Shown: positions 18,103 to 27,735, counted from the first letter of the stretch. The stretch is DNA of 64,000 nt from Rhodococcus sp. W8901 (GCF_013348805.1 NZ_CP054690.1:4712001-4776000); one strand, 5' to 3'. The notes: generated by a model from the letters alone, not told the origin. Translations and numbers: made by a program.

Positions 18103-18108
18103 TACCTT
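18103..18108 (+). promoter_or_regulatory. -10 element for the iminopeptidase-like gene
   Basis: TACCTT is followed by 7 nt and the ATG at 18116. It shows that this gene can be transcribed separately from the hydrolase 47 bp upstream. Confidence 0.45.
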
Positions 18109-18115
18109 CAGAGGC

Positions 18116-19099
18116 ATGACGGCCCTGTATCCACGGATCGAACCGTACGTGCACGGCATGCTCGAGGTCGGTGACGGCAACCGGATCTACTGGGAGTGCT
18201 GCGGCAATCCGGACGGCATTCCGGCGGTGGTCCTGCACGGCGGCCCCGGTTCGGGATGTGCACCGGGGTGGCGGCGCTTCTTCGATCCGTCGGCCTACCG
18301 GATCGTGTTGTTCGACCAGCGAGGTTGCGGCCGCAGTCTTCCGCACGCGAGCGACCCCGCAACGAGTCTGCACGGCAACACGACCCAGCATCTGATCGCC
18401 GATATCGAGCGGTTGCGGACCCACCTCGGCATCGACCGCTGGCTGGTGTTCGGCTGGTCGTGGGGTTCGACGCTGGGATTGACGTACGCCCAGAGTCACC
18501 CCGGACATGTCCGTGGGATCGTCCTCGGTGCCGTCGCCACCACCTCGCACACGGAGGTCGAATGGGTCACCCGCGGTGTAGGCGTGCACTTTCCGGAGCA
18601 GTGGGCGCGCTATCGCGACGGCGTGCCCGCCGAGTGGCGTGACGGCGACCTCGCCGCCGCCTACAGCCGGCTGCTCGAGAGCTCCGATCCGGCCGTGCGC
18701 GAGCAGGCGGCACGGGACTGGTGCGCGTGGGAGGATGCCCATGTGCGGGTGCGTCCCGAGCACCGCGCCGATCCGCGCTACGACGACCCGACGTTCCGAA
18801 TGTGCTTCGCGCGCCTGGTCACCCACTACTGGAGCAATGCGGCTTTCCTCCCCGACGGGCAGATCCTGCGCGACGCGCACCGACTCCACGGCATCCCCGG
18901 CGTCCTGGTGCACGGCATGCGCGATATCAGCTGCCCCGCGGACAGCGTCCGCGCGCTGGCCGCAGCGTGGCCCGATGCCGAGTTGCATCTCGTGGACGAG
19001 GCCGGCCACTTCTCCGGCGATCCGGGCATGACAGACCTGGCCGTGGCCGGCACGGACCGATTCGCCCGGGCACACACGTATGCCGATCCGCTCCAATAG
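18116..19099 (+). CDS. pip: Prolyl aminopeptidase, S33 family
   Basis: This 327-residue alpha/beta hydrolase has the proline iminopeptidase hallmarks VVLHGGPGSGCAPGW, FDQRGCGRS, the nucleophile GWSWGSTLGLTYAQ and the late Asp/His region around DAELHLVDEAGH. The family releases N-terminal proline from peptides. Its length matches the bacterial cytosolic enzymes (about 310-330). Close relatives can act on other amides or lactones, so the substrate is inferred. Confidence 0.88.
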   Translation: MTALYPRIEPYVHGMLEVGDGNRIYWECCGNPDGIPAVVLHGGPGSGCAPGWRRFFDPSAYRIVLFDQRGCGRSLPHASDPATSLHGNTTQHLIADIERLRTHLGIDRWLVFGWSWGSTLGLTYAQSHPGHVRGIVLGAVATTSHTEVEWVTRGVGVHFPEQWARYRDGVPAEWRDGDLAAAYSRLLESSDPAVREQAARDWCAWEDAHVRVRPEHRADPRYDDPTFRMCFARLVTHYWSNAAFLPDGQILRDAHRLHGIPGVLVHGMRDISCPADSVRALAAAWPDAELHLVDEAGHFSGDPGMTDLAVAGTDRFARAHTYADPLQ

Positions 19100-19133
19100 T
19101 TGTACTGCAGTTCATTTTTGAGCCTGACCCGAG

Positions 19134-19322
19134 CGACCCCAAATCCCCGCCGAAACCATCACCGACTTCGCCGTTCCCGGCGCCACCGGTTGCGGATCGC
19201 TCGGCTCGCTGAACTGGGCCGTCAACCTGCGGGCGGGTCTGCCCTCCGCTGGTACGGGCAACTCCCTGTCCACCACGAGCGCCGTCTACAACGTGGCCGA
19301 CTGGGAGCTGGTCGAACCCTGA
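19134..19322 (+). pseudogene. 3' remnant of a secreted-protein gene
   Basis: An open frame of about 60 codons ends in TGA at 19320-19322 and reads ITDFAVPGATGCGSLGSLNW and then VNLRAGLPSAGTGNSLST and VYNVADWELVEP. The Gly/Ser/Thr-rich pattern with a Cys is typical of the C-terminal domain of small secreted actinobacterial proteins. An in-frame TGA lies just upstream and no start codon with a ribosome site is present, so this appears to be the 3' part of a lost gene. A strong terminator hairpin follows 31 nt later, as expected for a former gene end. The family is not identified. Confidence 0.4.
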
Positions 19323-19352
19323 TCCACCCGCATCATCTGATCCACCGCTGAC

Positions 19353-19391
19353 CTCGTCCCGGTGCCGGCATCCCTCCGGCACCGGGACGAG
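19353..19391 (+). terminator. Perfect 16-bp hairpin
   Basis: CTCGTCCCGGTGCCGG pairs perfectly with its complement around a 7-nt loop. It lies after the secreted-protein remnant and before the thiD promoter, and probably ends transcription from the iminopeptidase side. Confidence 0.75.
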
Positions 19392-19467
19392 TCACGTCGT
19401 GGACGTCCCAGCACTCGAGCTTCACCGCGCCCCTCACACCACCGTCCGTCGCACCCGGTCACATGGG

Positions 19468-19473
19468 TAGGCT
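19468..19473 (+). promoter_or_regulatory. -10 element for thiD
   Basis: TAGGCT is followed by 7 nt and the GTG at 19481. The same hexamer and spacing recur before pta and the SUFU-like gene. It argues for the GTG over the ATG at 19463. Confidence 0.55.
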
Positions 19474-19480
19474 CGAGGCC

Positions 19481-20332
19481 GTGAACTACCTGCCCCTGAC
19501 GCCGACCGGCCAGACCCCGATCCGCGCCCTCACCATCGCCGGCACCGACTCCGGCGGCGGCGCGGGCATCCAGGCCGATTCGCGCACCATGGCGATGTGC
19601 GGGGTACACGCGTGCGTCGCGGTCGCCGCGGTCACGGTGCAGAACTCGGTGGGCGTCAGCGGATTTCACGAGATCCCGCCCGAGACGGTGGCCGCACAGG
19701 TGCGCTGCGTCGCCCTGGACATCGGCGTCTCCGCCGCCAAGACCGGCATGCTCGCGTCCACCGCGATCATCGAGGCCGTCGCGCAGGTGTGCACCGAGGT
19801 CGGAATCGGCCGCGACGGCTCCATCCCGCTGGTGGTGGACCCGGTGTGCGCGTCCATGCACGGCGATCCGCTGCTGCACGCCGAGGCGCTCGACGCCGTC
19901 CGCAACACCCTCATCCCCATCGCGTCGCTCGTGACACCGAATCTCGACGAGGTGCGCCTCATCACCGGCATCGAGGTGGTCGACGACGCCAGCGCCCGCC
20001 GCGCCGCCGAGGCCCTGCACGCACTCGGCGCGCAGTGGTCGATGGTCAAGGGCGGGCACCTGCGCTCGTCGACGTCGAGCACCGACCTGCTGTTCGACGG
20101 CGACACCTTCCACGAGTTCACCAGCCCGCGGATCGATACCGGCAACGACCACGGCGGCGGCGACACCCTCGCCGCGGCCGTCGCGTGCGCGCTCGCCAAC
20201 GGCTACGCGATGCCCGACGCGGTCGCATTCGGCAAGGAGTGGGTCACCAAGTGCCTCGAGGCGTCGTACGACCTCGGCGCCGGGCACGGGCCGGTCTCGC
20301 CGCTGTGGCGACTGGATCCGAAAAACGCCTGA
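19481..20332 (+). CDS. thiD: Hydroxymethylpyrimidine (phosphate) kinase
   Basis: This 283-residue ribokinase-fold enzyme phosphorylates HMP and HMP-P in thiamine biosynthesis. It has the substrate-binding AGTDSGGGAGIQAD, VVDPVCASMHGD, LVTPNLDEVRLITG and the anion-hole/catalytic motif NDHGGGDTLAAAVA. In the usual motif GTGCT or GAGDT precedes the catalytic Asp; here it is HGGGDT, a conservative variant. It is monocistronic and has no riboswitch of its own. It ends directly against the convergent small membrane-protein gene. Confidence 0.92.
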   Translation: MNYLPLTPTGQTPIRALTIAGTDSGGGAGIQADSRTMAMCGVHACVAVAAVTVQNSVGVSGFHEIPPETVAAQVRCVALDIGVSAAKTGMLASTAIIEAVAQVCTEVGIGRDGSIPLVVDPVCASMHGDPLLHAEALDAVRNTLIPIASLVTPNLDEVRLITGIEVVDDASARRAAEALHALGAQWSMVKGGHLRSSTSSTDLLFDGDTFHEFTSPRIDTGNDHGGGDTLAAAVACALANGYAMPDAVAFGKEWVTKCLEASYDLGAGHGPVSPLWRLDPKNA

Positions 20333-20596
20333 TCAGCGCGAATAGTCGCGCAAAGTCATGACGAAACCGACCGCCACCACCGGCACCGCGAGGATGTAGA
20401 CGGTAATCCGGAACCACGTGGGCCCGTAGTAGCTCACCGCGATCGCCGCCGCTAACGCCGCGATGATCATCAGCACCCCGTAGAAGGGTGTTCGCTGTGG
20501 ATGCTCGGACTCGGCCACGTCCTCAGTGTGCGCGCCGGGTGACGGGGGCGGCAACCGTTTCCCGAACTCGTCGGAATCGTCCGGCTGCGGCGTCAC
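20333..20596 (-). CDS. Small two-helix membrane protein
   Basis: This 87-residue protein has a polar, Pro-rich N-terminus and two membrane helices (VLMIIAALAAAIAVSYY and FRITVYILAVPVVAVGFVM), resembling the DUF2631-like small proteins of mycolata. Its GTG overlaps the stop of the cyclase gene as GTGA, so it is translationally coupled to it. The function is unknown. Confidence 0.7.
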   Translation of the reverse strand: MTPQPDDSDEFGKRLPPPSPGAHTEDVAESEHPQRTPFYGVLMIIAALAAAIAVSYYGPTWFRITVYILAVPVVAVGFVMTLRDYSR

Positions 20597-21462
20597 CGCG
20601 GTGCGGGCGCCGGTCGCAGCACGAACACCCGCAGGTCCTCCGGCACCCCACGCTGCGGCGCCGCCAGCAGACCGCGGCGGTACCGCTTGGCCACCAGGCC
20701 CAGCTCGGCGAGCCGCTCCTCCCCGATCGCGTCGTAGGTGTTGCCGGACATCACGACGTTCCCGTTGCCGCCGAGCTCCATCATCCGGGCTGCGACATTG
20801 ACGTCCACGCCGAACCAGTCCGCGCCGATGGGCTGCGGCAGCCCGGTGTGCAGGCCGACGCGCATGCGCGGGCGGTAACCGTGGTGGTCCAGCGTCGCGA
20901 GCGCCGCGCGGGCCGCGAACACCGCCTCCATCGCCTTGTCCGGATGGTCGAACACCACCATCAGCCCGTCGCCGAGCCGCTTGACCACCTGGCCGCCGCG
21001 TTCGATCATCGGCGGCTCCACCGTGGCCGCCACTTCCCGCAGCAGACCCAGGGTGGCGCCGTCACCGGCGCCCAGCGACCAGCTCGAGAACCCCACCAGA
21101 TCCGTGAAGACGATCGTGACCTCGCCGTTCGCCGGACCGCCCCATGCCTTCTCGAGCATCGCCTGCAGCACCTGGAGTGCCGCCATGCTCACCTCGCGGG
21201 ACGCACCCGGCCCGGTGTCGATCATGCGGGCCGCCGCCCGGGCCCCGCCCGGACCGGCCGTCGACAGCGGATCACCGAACGCGGGATCCCCGGGAAGCGC
21301 CTGCCGGATCCGCCGGACGGCATCGACCAGCTGGGGCTGCCGGTCGGCGTCACGGACCCATTTCGCGACCGAGCCCGTCACCTTGGCATGCCCACTCACG
21401 GCGCCGGAATCGGTCTCGACCGGTTCCGGTGTGGCGCCGTCTCCCTGAGGGTCGTCACTCAC
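20593..21462 (-). CDS. Class III adenylate/guanylate cyclase
   Basis: This 289-residue cytoplasmic protein has a helical N-terminal region of about 110 residues followed by a class III nucleotide cyclase domain. VTIVFTDLVGFSSW and RLGDGLMVVF supply the two metal-binding Asp, GVDVNVAARM the transition-state Asn/Arg segment. It would make cAMP (or cGMP) from the NTP. GTG 21462 is chosen because TATTCT lies exactly 7 nt upstream and the acidic start is plausible. The N-terminal domain is similar in style to the regulatory part of pH-sensing mycobacterial cyclases, but that is an inference. It is operonic with the small membrane protein. Confidence 0.88.
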   Translation of the reverse strand: MSDDPQGDGATPEPVETDSGAVSGHAKVTGSVAKWVRDADRQPQLVDAVRRIRQALPGDPAFGDPLSTAGPGGARAAARMIDTGPGASREVSMAALQVLQAMLEKAWGGPANGEVTIVFTDLVGFSSWSLGAGDGATLGLLREVAATVEPPMIERGGQVVKRLGDGLMVVFDHPDKAMEAVFAARAALATLDHHGYRPRMRVGLHTGLPQPIGADWFGVDVNVAARMMELGGNGNVVMSGNTYDAIGEERLAELGLVAKRYRRGLLAAPQRGVPEDLRVFVLRPAPAPR

Positions 21463-21469
21463 CCCGGCA

Positions 21470-21475
21470 AGAATA
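21470..21475 (-). promoter_or_regulatory. -10 element for the cyclase gene
   Basis: On the minus strand TATTCT is followed by 7 nt and the GTG at 21462, the leaderless pattern. Confidence 0.5.
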
Positions 21476-21526
21476 ATCGCGGGCCGGTCATCTCGCAGAA
21501 CTGCCGCGTGACGCCGCTTTCGGCGC

Positions 21527-22984
21527 CTACTTCCCGGCATCGGCACGGGCCGCCGTCCGCGCGTCACCGGCCGCCGGCACCCCGTTCGGACCGTCGATCG
21601 ACTGTGCGTAGTGCCCGACGCCGTACCCCACGGCCTCGGCGTTGAGGGCCAGCGCCCGACGATCGACGTTCGCGAGCGTGTCCTGTGACGTGTGGTAGTT
21701 CGGGTCGAACATAGTGTCGGCCTCACCGCCCCACTTCTCGGCCTGAGCTGTGGTCTTGTTCTCGTCGGCGCCGGTGAACAACCCGCCCGCCGGGATTCCG
21801 ACAGCGATGAACGGCCCGTAGTCGGAGCGGCCGTCGAAGTCGGTGCCGTCCGGCGAGATGCCCAGTTGCAGCAGGATCGCGTCGAACGTGCGCTCGATGC
21901 CCGGCGACCCCTCCGGCCCCGGGCCCTCGCCCGCCTTGTCGGAGTTGTCGCCGTCGTACGCGAGGTAGCCGGCATTGTGCGAGCCGACCATGTCGAAGTT
22001 CAAGTACATCGCGATGTCGCCGCGTGCGGCGGCGTCGAGACCGTTCACGTACGCCTCCGAGCCGAGCAGTCCGATCTCCTCACCGCCCCAGAACGCGAAC
22101 CGCACCGCGTTGTCGACGTTCGGCGTCGCGCCGAGCTGCCGCGCCGTCTCGAGCAGCGCCGCGACGCCCGAACCGTTGTCGTTGACACCCGGCCCCTCCC
22201 GGACGCTGTCCAGGTGCGCCCCCACCATGACGACGTTGTCGTCGGCGCCGGTCTTCGTCTGCGCAATCACGTTGCGGGACTTGGAGGATTCGACGGTGGC
22301 GTCGATCGTCAGCGTCGCGTCGCCGCCCTGACGCAGTGCCGCCCCGTCGGCCTTGCCGATGCCACCGGCGGGGATCCGCGCGGCGTCCTTGTCGCCCAAC
22401 GTGCCACCGGTCAGCGGGCCGTCCTCGTTGTTGACCACCAGGATCGCCGCCGCACCCCGATCGGCCGCCACCTGCTGCTTCTGCGCGAACGGGCACGACC
22501 CGCGATCCACCAGCGCCACCGCGCCCGTGACATCGAGACCGTCGTAGTCGGTGGCCTCACAGCCCGGGGTGTCGTCCGACGGCACCGGCACCAGCCGGGC
22601 CTGCAGTCCCCCGGGCGGGGTGGCCGGCGAGTACGTCAGCGCCTTCACCGGCACGTCCCGGCCCGACACCTGCAGTGTCTGCGTGGTCACCTGAAAGATG
22701 TCGACGTCGAATTCCGGTGTCTCCACATCGAATCCGGCCTGCTCGAGCTGCCCCACCACGTAGTCGACGCTCGCGCCGTAGCCGGGTGTGCCGGCCGCGC
22801 GGTTGCCGCCGCTCTCGGTGGCGATCAGCTCGAGCTGTTCGAGGTCGCCGATCACCGCGTCGGTGTCGATCGCTGCCGCCAGCCCGGGGCCGTCGATCGG
22901 AGAGCTCAGGTCGTCGGGATCGCTGCACCCCGACAGCATCAGCACACCGGCCAGGCCCGTCACGAACGCCGCCCTCATTCGCAT
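21527..22984 (-). CDS. M28-family aminopeptidase lipoprotein
   Basis: This 485-residue protein has a lipoprotein signal (GVLMLSGC, Cys about residue 20). A PA domain is inserted in the peptidase (QKQQVAADRGAAAILVVNNE). The zinc peptidase carries GAHLDSVREGPGVNDNGSG (His and bridging Asp), FWGGEEIGLLGSE (catalytic Glu and metal Glu), NFDMVGS and a late His in NYHTSQDTL. It should release N-terminal residues from peptides at the cell surface. M. tuberculosis LpqL (Rv0418), beside the thi genes, is the likely orthologue. The ATG at 22984 has TACGCT 7 nt upstream. Confidence 0.9.
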   Translation of the reverse strand: MRMRAAFVTGLAGVLMLSGCSDPDDLSSPIDGPGLAAAIDTDAVIGDLEQLELIATESGGNRAAGTPGYGASVDYVVGQLEQAGFDVETPEFDVDIFQVTTQTLQVSGRDVPVKALTYSPATPPGGLQARLVPVPSDDTPGCEATDYDGLDVTGAVALVDRGSCPFAQKQQVAADRGAAAILVVNNEDGPLTGGTLGDKDAARIPAGGIGKADGAALRQGGDATLTIDATVESSKSRNVIAQTKTGADDNVVMVGAHLDSVREGPGVNDNGSGVAALLETARQLGATPNVDNAVRFAFWGGEEIGLLGSEAYVNGLDAAARGDIAMYLNFDMVGSHNAGYLAYDGDNSDKAGEGPGPEGSPGIERTFDAILLQLGISPDGTDFDGRSDYGPFIAVGIPAGGLFTGADENKTTAQAEKWGGEADTMFDPNYHTSQDTLANVDRRALALNAEAVGYGVGHYAQSIDGPNGVPAAGDARTAARADAGK

Positions 22985-22991
22985 GCGGCGA

Positions 22992-22997
22992 AGCGTA
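22992..22997 (-). promoter_or_regulatory. -10 element for the M28 peptidase gene
   Basis: TACGCT on the minus strand is followed by 7 nt and the ATG at 22984. Confidence 0.5.
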
Positions 22998-23027
22998 ACC
23001 GCCGCGGCCGCCCCGTGCCGCCGAACG

Positions 23028-23069
23028 CGACGAAGGTCCCGCACCGGTATCGGTGCGGGACCCTCGTCG
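23028..23069 (-). terminator. Long hairpin downstream of the ABC transporter operon
   Basis: An approximately 19-bp stem (core GGTCCCGCACCG with its complement) closes on a GTAT loop, with a single A/C mismatch. It lies 13 nt past the permease stop and insulates the M28 peptidase gene downstream. Confidence 0.75.
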
Positions 23070-23082
23070 TAGGCGGGAACGG

Positions 23083-23835
23083 TCAGGCGTCGCGCTTGTT
23101 CACCAGGAACAGGGCCGCGCCGAACACGATCGCGACGAATGCCGCGAAGTAGAGCAGCGAACCCCACGGACCCCAGTGGAAGTCAACGCTGCCACCGTTT
23201 CCGAGGAAGTGGTTCATGTTGTTGAACGGGCCGAACTCGCTGATGTACTTGCCCACCTTGGGAATCAGCGTCGCCATACTCTCGATCACCAGCGGCCACA
23301 GCAGTAGCAGCGAGATCGCGCCCGCCGACTGGCGGATCAGCGTTCCAACGCCCACCGCGAGCACCGAGACCAGCGCGAAGTAGATCGGCACCCCGAACAG
23401 TTCGCGAGCATTGTCGCCCTCACTGATCGACAAGCTCACGCCGGAGGTGGCCTGCCCTAGATAGAAGGACGCCAGCGCGATGACCAGGCCCAGCACCGCC
23501 GCGAACCCCGCCAGCAGGAGCGCCTTGCCGGCGATCACCTGCGTCCGGTTCGGGATCGCCTGGAACGTGGTGCGGATGACGCCGAAGCGGTACTCGGTGG
23601 TGACGGCGAGGGCCGCCATGATCATCACCAGCATCGAACCGAACTGGACGGCTCCGACCTGGGTGGCGGAGGCGGTGAACTCGCCGAACGGGTTGTCGCC
23701 CGAGTCGGTGGACGACTTGTACCCGACACCGACCAACGCAGCGAAACCGATGCTGGCGGCGACAGCGATGAGGCTGCACCACATCGGCGACTTCGTGGTC
23801 GTCAGCTTGATGCGTTCTGCATTCAACACGCTCAT
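23083..23835 (-). CDS. ABC-2 type transporter permease
   Basis: This 250-residue integral membrane protein has six predicted helices and the ABC-2 layout: a short N-terminus (MSVLNAERIKLTTTKSP), then a large extracytoplasmic loop and YRFGVIRTTFQAIPNRTQVI near the second helix. It begins with ATGA overlapping the stop of the ATPase gene, so the two form an exporter. The substrate is unknown; such pairs in actinobacteria often handle antibiotics or envelope components. Confidence 0.85.
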   Translation of the reverse strand: MSVLNAERIKLTTTKSPMWCSLIAVAASIGFAALVGVGYKSSTDSGDNPFGEFTASATQVGAVQFGSMLVMIMAALAVTTEYRFGVIRTTFQAIPNRTQVIAGKALLLAGFAAVLGLVIALASFYLGQATSGVSLSISEGDNARELFGVPIYFALVSVLAVGVGTLIRQSAGAISLLLLWPLVIESMATLIPKVGKYISEFGPFNNMNHFLGNGGSVDFHWGPWGSLLYFAAFVAIVFGAALFLVNKRDA

Positions 23836-24797
23836 CGGAGCGCACCTCCCATGTTCTGCGCAGCGCCGGCGGGCTGTCCGGCGACCTGAGCGTGGTACTG
23901 CACGTCGTCACCGGTGAGCTTCATGAACGCGTCCTCGAGCGAGCCCTGCTGAGACGACAGCTCGTGCAGGACGATTCCGTTGGAGCCGGCGAGCACACCG
24001 ATGTCGTCGGTCGCGACGCCCGACACCAGCAGTGCCGGCTGGTGATCGAGACCGGCGTCCTCGCGGACCGCGAACCCCTGCGCGGTGAGCAGACTGCGCA
24101 GCGCGTCGAGCTGCGGGCTGCGCACCCGAACCGACGCATCCGACGAGCGGTCGACGAAGTCCCGGACGCTGGTGTCCGCGATCAGCCGTCCGCGGCCGAT
24201 CACCACCAGATGCTCTGCGGTGAGCGACATCTCGGACAGCAGATGGCTCGACACCAGAACGGTGCGCCCCTCCGCCGCGAGGCTCTGCATGAACTTGCGG
24301 ATCCACACGATGCCCTCGGGGTCGAGACCGTTGACCGGCTCGTCGAACAGCAGCACCTTCGGGTCGCCCAGCAGCGCGCCGGCCAGGCCGAGCCGCTGCG
24401 ACATGCCGAGCGAGAATCCGCCGGCCTTCTTGTTCGCGACCTCGCTCAGGCCCACCAGGCGCAGCACCTCGTCGACGCGCGACGCGGGCAGCGAGTTGGC
24501 CGCCGCCATCCACTGCAGGTGTGCCTTGGCCGACCGGTTGGGGTGCACCCACTTTGCGTCGAGCAGCGCGCCGACGGTGCGCAGCGGCTGCTTCAGCTGG
24601 TGGTACGGCACCCCCTCGATCAGTGCGGTGCCCGACGTCGGCTTGTCGAGGCCCAGGATCATCCGCATGGTCGTCGACTTACCGGCACCGTTCGGGCCGA
24701 GGAAGCCGGTGACGATGCCCGGCTTCACGGAGAACGTGAGATCGTCCACCGCTTTCGTCGACCCGTAGGTCTTCGTCAGTCCCCTCACTTCAATCAT
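23832..24797 (-). CDS. ABC transporter ATP-binding protein
   Basis: This 321-residue DrrA/CcmA-type ATPase has Walker A GPNGAGKST, signature FSLGMSQRLGLAG, Walker B VLLFDEPVNGLDPEG and the H-loop in VSSHLLSEM. A ~90-residue C-terminal extension typical of drug-exporter ATPases follows. ATG 24797 starts the conserved IEVRGLTKTYG; a GTG at 24806 is possible. It pairs with the downstream permease through a 4-nt overlap. Confidence 0.9.
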   Translation of the reverse strand: MIEVRGLTKTYGSTKAVDDLTFSVKPGIVTGFLGPNGAGKSTTMRMILGLDKPTSGTALIEGVPYHQLKQPLRTVGALLDAKWVHPNRSAKAHLQWMAAANSLPASRVDEVLRLVGLSEVANKKAGGFSLGMSQRLGLAGALLGDPKVLLFDEPVNGLDPEGIVWIRKFMQSLAAEGRTVLVSSHLLSEMSLTAEHLVVIGRGRLIADTSVRDFVDRSSDASVRVRSPQLDALRSLLTAQGFAVREDAGLDHQPALLVSGVATDDIGVLAGSNGIVLHELSSQQGSLEDAFMKLTGDDVQYHAQVAGQPAGAAQNMGGALR

Positions 24798-24853
24798 GGG
24801 GACCACAATGCCCGATGAGGGGACCTCCGCGCATCGGTCGCAGGTCTACATCC

Positions 24854-24875
24854 GTGTCATACCCAGGGATGACAC
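24854..24875. repeat. Short inverted repeat upstream of the ABC operon
   Basis: GTGTCAT and ATGACAC flank 8 nt, in the 110-bp gap between the pentapeptide gene end and the ABC ATPase start (both minus strand). It may be an operator for the ABC operon or a weak terminator for the upstream gene. Confidence 0.35.
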
Positions 24876-24907
24876 GAACCCTGAGACAGAGTCGGGGACT
24901 ACCCGGA

Positions 24908-25447
24908 TCAGGCCCGGACGGCGCCGTCCGGCATCGTCACGTCGGTGAGATCTGCGCCACTCACGTCGGCCGTGGCGAGCACCGCGCCGGTCAGATCCGC
25001 GTGCGCGAGGTACGCGCCCGCCAATCTGGCGCCCGTCAGGTCGGCGTCCTCGAGGTGCGCCCCGGTCATGTACGCGCCCGAGAGGTCCGCCCCGGCGAGG
25101 ATCGCGTGCGCCAGGTACGTCGATGTGAGGAACGAGAGCGTCAGCACCGCACCCGACAGGTTGGCGTTCGTCAGATACGCCTTGCTGAAGTCGGCGTCCG
25201 CCGCGACGGCGCCGGCGAGATTGGCTCCCGTCAGGTTGGCGCCGCCGAGTTCCGCGGACGTGAGGTCCGCTCCCGACAGGTCGATACCCGCCATGTTGGC
25301 GCCCGTCAGGTTGGCACCGGCGAGGTCGGCACCCGACAGATCCATCCCGTGAAGATCCGGAGCGTCGGGCATTTTGTCACGTCGGGCGTTCCACGCCACG
25401 ACATCCGAACGGAGGAGTTGAAGAAGATCTGCATTCAGCGTCGACAT
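24908..25447 (-). CDS. Pentapeptide-repeat protein
   Basis: In this 179-residue protein about 120 residues are A(D/N)LxG-type pentapeptides (GMDLSGADLAGANLTGANMA and onward), predicting a right-handed quadrilateral beta-helix. The N-terminal helix (STLNADLLQLLRSDVVAWNA) is outside the repeat. MfpA/Qnr proteins with this fold mimic DNA and protect gyrase from quinolones, but most pentapeptide proteins have unknown roles; nothing here proves the MfpA function. ATG 25447 has AGGA 7 nt upstream. Confidence 0.88.
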   Translation of the reverse strand: MSTLNADLLQLLRSDVVAWNARRDKMPDAPDLHGMDLSGADLAGANLTGANMAGIDLSGADLTSAELGGANLTGANLAGAVAADADFSKAYLTNANLSGAVLTLSFLTSTYLAHAILAGADLSGAYMTGAHLEDADLTGARLAGAYLAHADLTGAVLATADVSGADLTDVTMPDGAVRA

Positions 25448-25556
25448 GGCATGTCCTATCCCGGCACTGGAACCAACGGAGCAGTCGCTGCCGAGCCTAT
25501 GTCGCCCGCGCGCGTTCGGCCAGGTATTTCGACCAATCCGTGATCCGCGTGTCTCC

Positions 25557-26517
<961 letters not shown>

Positions 26518-26528
26518 CCAAACCTCAC

Positions 26529-27605
26529 TCATGCCCGCTCATACGTCTGCTGTGAAAATCGTTCGGCGGCGGCACTTTCCGCCTCCGCCAGGGGGTTGCC
26601 GTCGAGAATCGCGACAGTCGCGTCCGCGGTGACCGGGGTCATCAGGATTCCGTTGCGCCCGTGCCCGGTCGCGAGCACCACCCGATCCGAGACGCGGCCG
26701 ATGATCGGCATGTTGTCCGGACTCATCGGGCGCAGACCGGCTTTCGCCTCGTACAGCTCGTACTCGCCGATCGCGGGCATCAGTGCCTCCGCATCGGCGA
26801 TGAGGTCCCGCACCCCGGCGACGGTGACCTGGGTGTCGTGGCCCGACTCGTACTGCGTCGCACCGACGACGATGCCGTCGGCGCGCGGCACCAGGTACGA
26901 CGGCCGGCCGTGCACACTGCCGCGGATAGTGCGCCGGGGCGCCGGCGTCACGCCCGGCCGGGCCCGAAGGCGCAGGATCTCGCCCTTCACCGGACGCACA
27001 GGCAGATCCGGCCACAGCTGCGCCGAGTTCGATCCCGCCGACAGCACCACCTGATCGGTGGTGAGCGTTTCCAGGTCGGTCACCGACTGCTCGATCAGCT
27101 CCACACCGGCCGCGACGGCGGCCGTCCGCAGCGCCTGCACCAGTAGCCGGTTGTCGACGGCCAACTCGGTGGGCGCCTGCAGCGCCAGGCGGATGCCGCG
27201 GCCCAGCGACGGCTCCAACTCCCGGATCTGCGCGCGGTTCAAGATCTTCAGCTCGTGCCCCTGCGTTGCCACCCACTCGGCGATGGTGTGCAGGTCCGCG
27301 GCGTCGGCGGCGTCCAGCGCGACGGTCAGCGAGTCGTCGGACGTGAACAGTGTCACCCCCGCGACGGCTTCCAGTTCGGCGCCGAATTCCGGCCACCGCT
27401 GCAGCGACGACGCCCCCAGCGCCAGCGCCTTCTCCTCACCGGGCCAGCCCTCCGACAGCGGGGCCAGCATGCCGCCGGCCACCCACGACGCACCGCTTCC
27501 CGGTGCCGGGTCGTGCAGCTTCACCGTCCAGCCGCGCTGCGCCGCACGCCAGGCGATCGACAGGCCGATGACACCGCCACCCACGACGGAAACCGATCGG
27601 GTCAA
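26529..27605 (-). CDS. thiO: Glycine oxidase ThiO
   Basis: This 358-residue FAD-dependent amine oxidase has the dinucleotide fold SVVGGGVIGLSIAWRAAQRG at the N-terminus and a C-terminal VLATGHGRNGILMTPVTA. In thiamine synthesis it oxidises glycine to dehydroglycine for ThiG. The start is TTG at 27605 with GGAG 5 nt upstream. It is the first gene after the TPP riboswitch, and the order thiO-S-G with divergent thiE matches M. tuberculosis. Confidence 0.92.
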   Translation of the reverse strand: MTRSVSVVGGGVIGLSIAWRAAQRGWTVKLHDPAPGSGASWVAGGMLAPLSEGWPGEEKALALGASSLQRWPEFGAELEAVAGVTLFTSDDSLTVALDAADAADLHTIAEWVATQGHELKILNRAQIRELEPSLGRGIRLALQAPTELAVDNRLLVQALRTAAVAAGVELIEQSVTDLETLTTDQVVLSAGSNSAQLWPDLPVRPVKGEILRLRARPGVTPAPRRTIRGSVHGRPSYLVPRADGIVVGATQYESGHDTQVTVAGVRDLIADAEALMPAIGEYELYEAKAGLRPMSPDNMPIIGRVSDRVVLATGHGRNGILMTPVTADATVAILDGNPLAEAESAAAERFSQQTYERA

Positions 27606-27614
27606 CTTTTCTCC

Positions 27615-27717
27615 ACCTCACTCCCTGCGCCGGCATGATCCGGGTCAGGTATGACGGTCGGGGCCGGCAGGCCCCCTCTCAGCCCCGCGCACAGTCTGCG
27701 CTCCTGGGACTCCCGTG
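27615..27717 (-). ncRNA. TPP riboswitch (THI element)
   Basis: Read on the minus strand, the leader of thiO contains the two TPP-aptamer signatures in order: GGGGCTGAGAGGG, then ACCTGACCCGGATCATGCCG immediately followed by GCGCAGGGAG. A variable GC-rich helix (GGGGCCTGCCGGCCCC region) lies between. The element ends about 10 nt before the thiO ribosome site, so binding of thiamine diphosphate probably hides that site or ends transcription. Confidence 0.95.
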
Positions 27718-27735
27718 TTGATTCGTCCGCATTAG

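Noticed and set aside
19463-19481. ATG at 19463 as the thiD start
   Set aside because: It overlaps the TAGGCT box that fits a leaderless start at GTG 19481; the six extra residues are not conserved in character.
24945-25352. Ala/Arg/Ser-repeat frame opposite the pentapeptide gene
   Set aside because: It is the reverse complement of the pentapeptide repeats; its regularity is a by-product.
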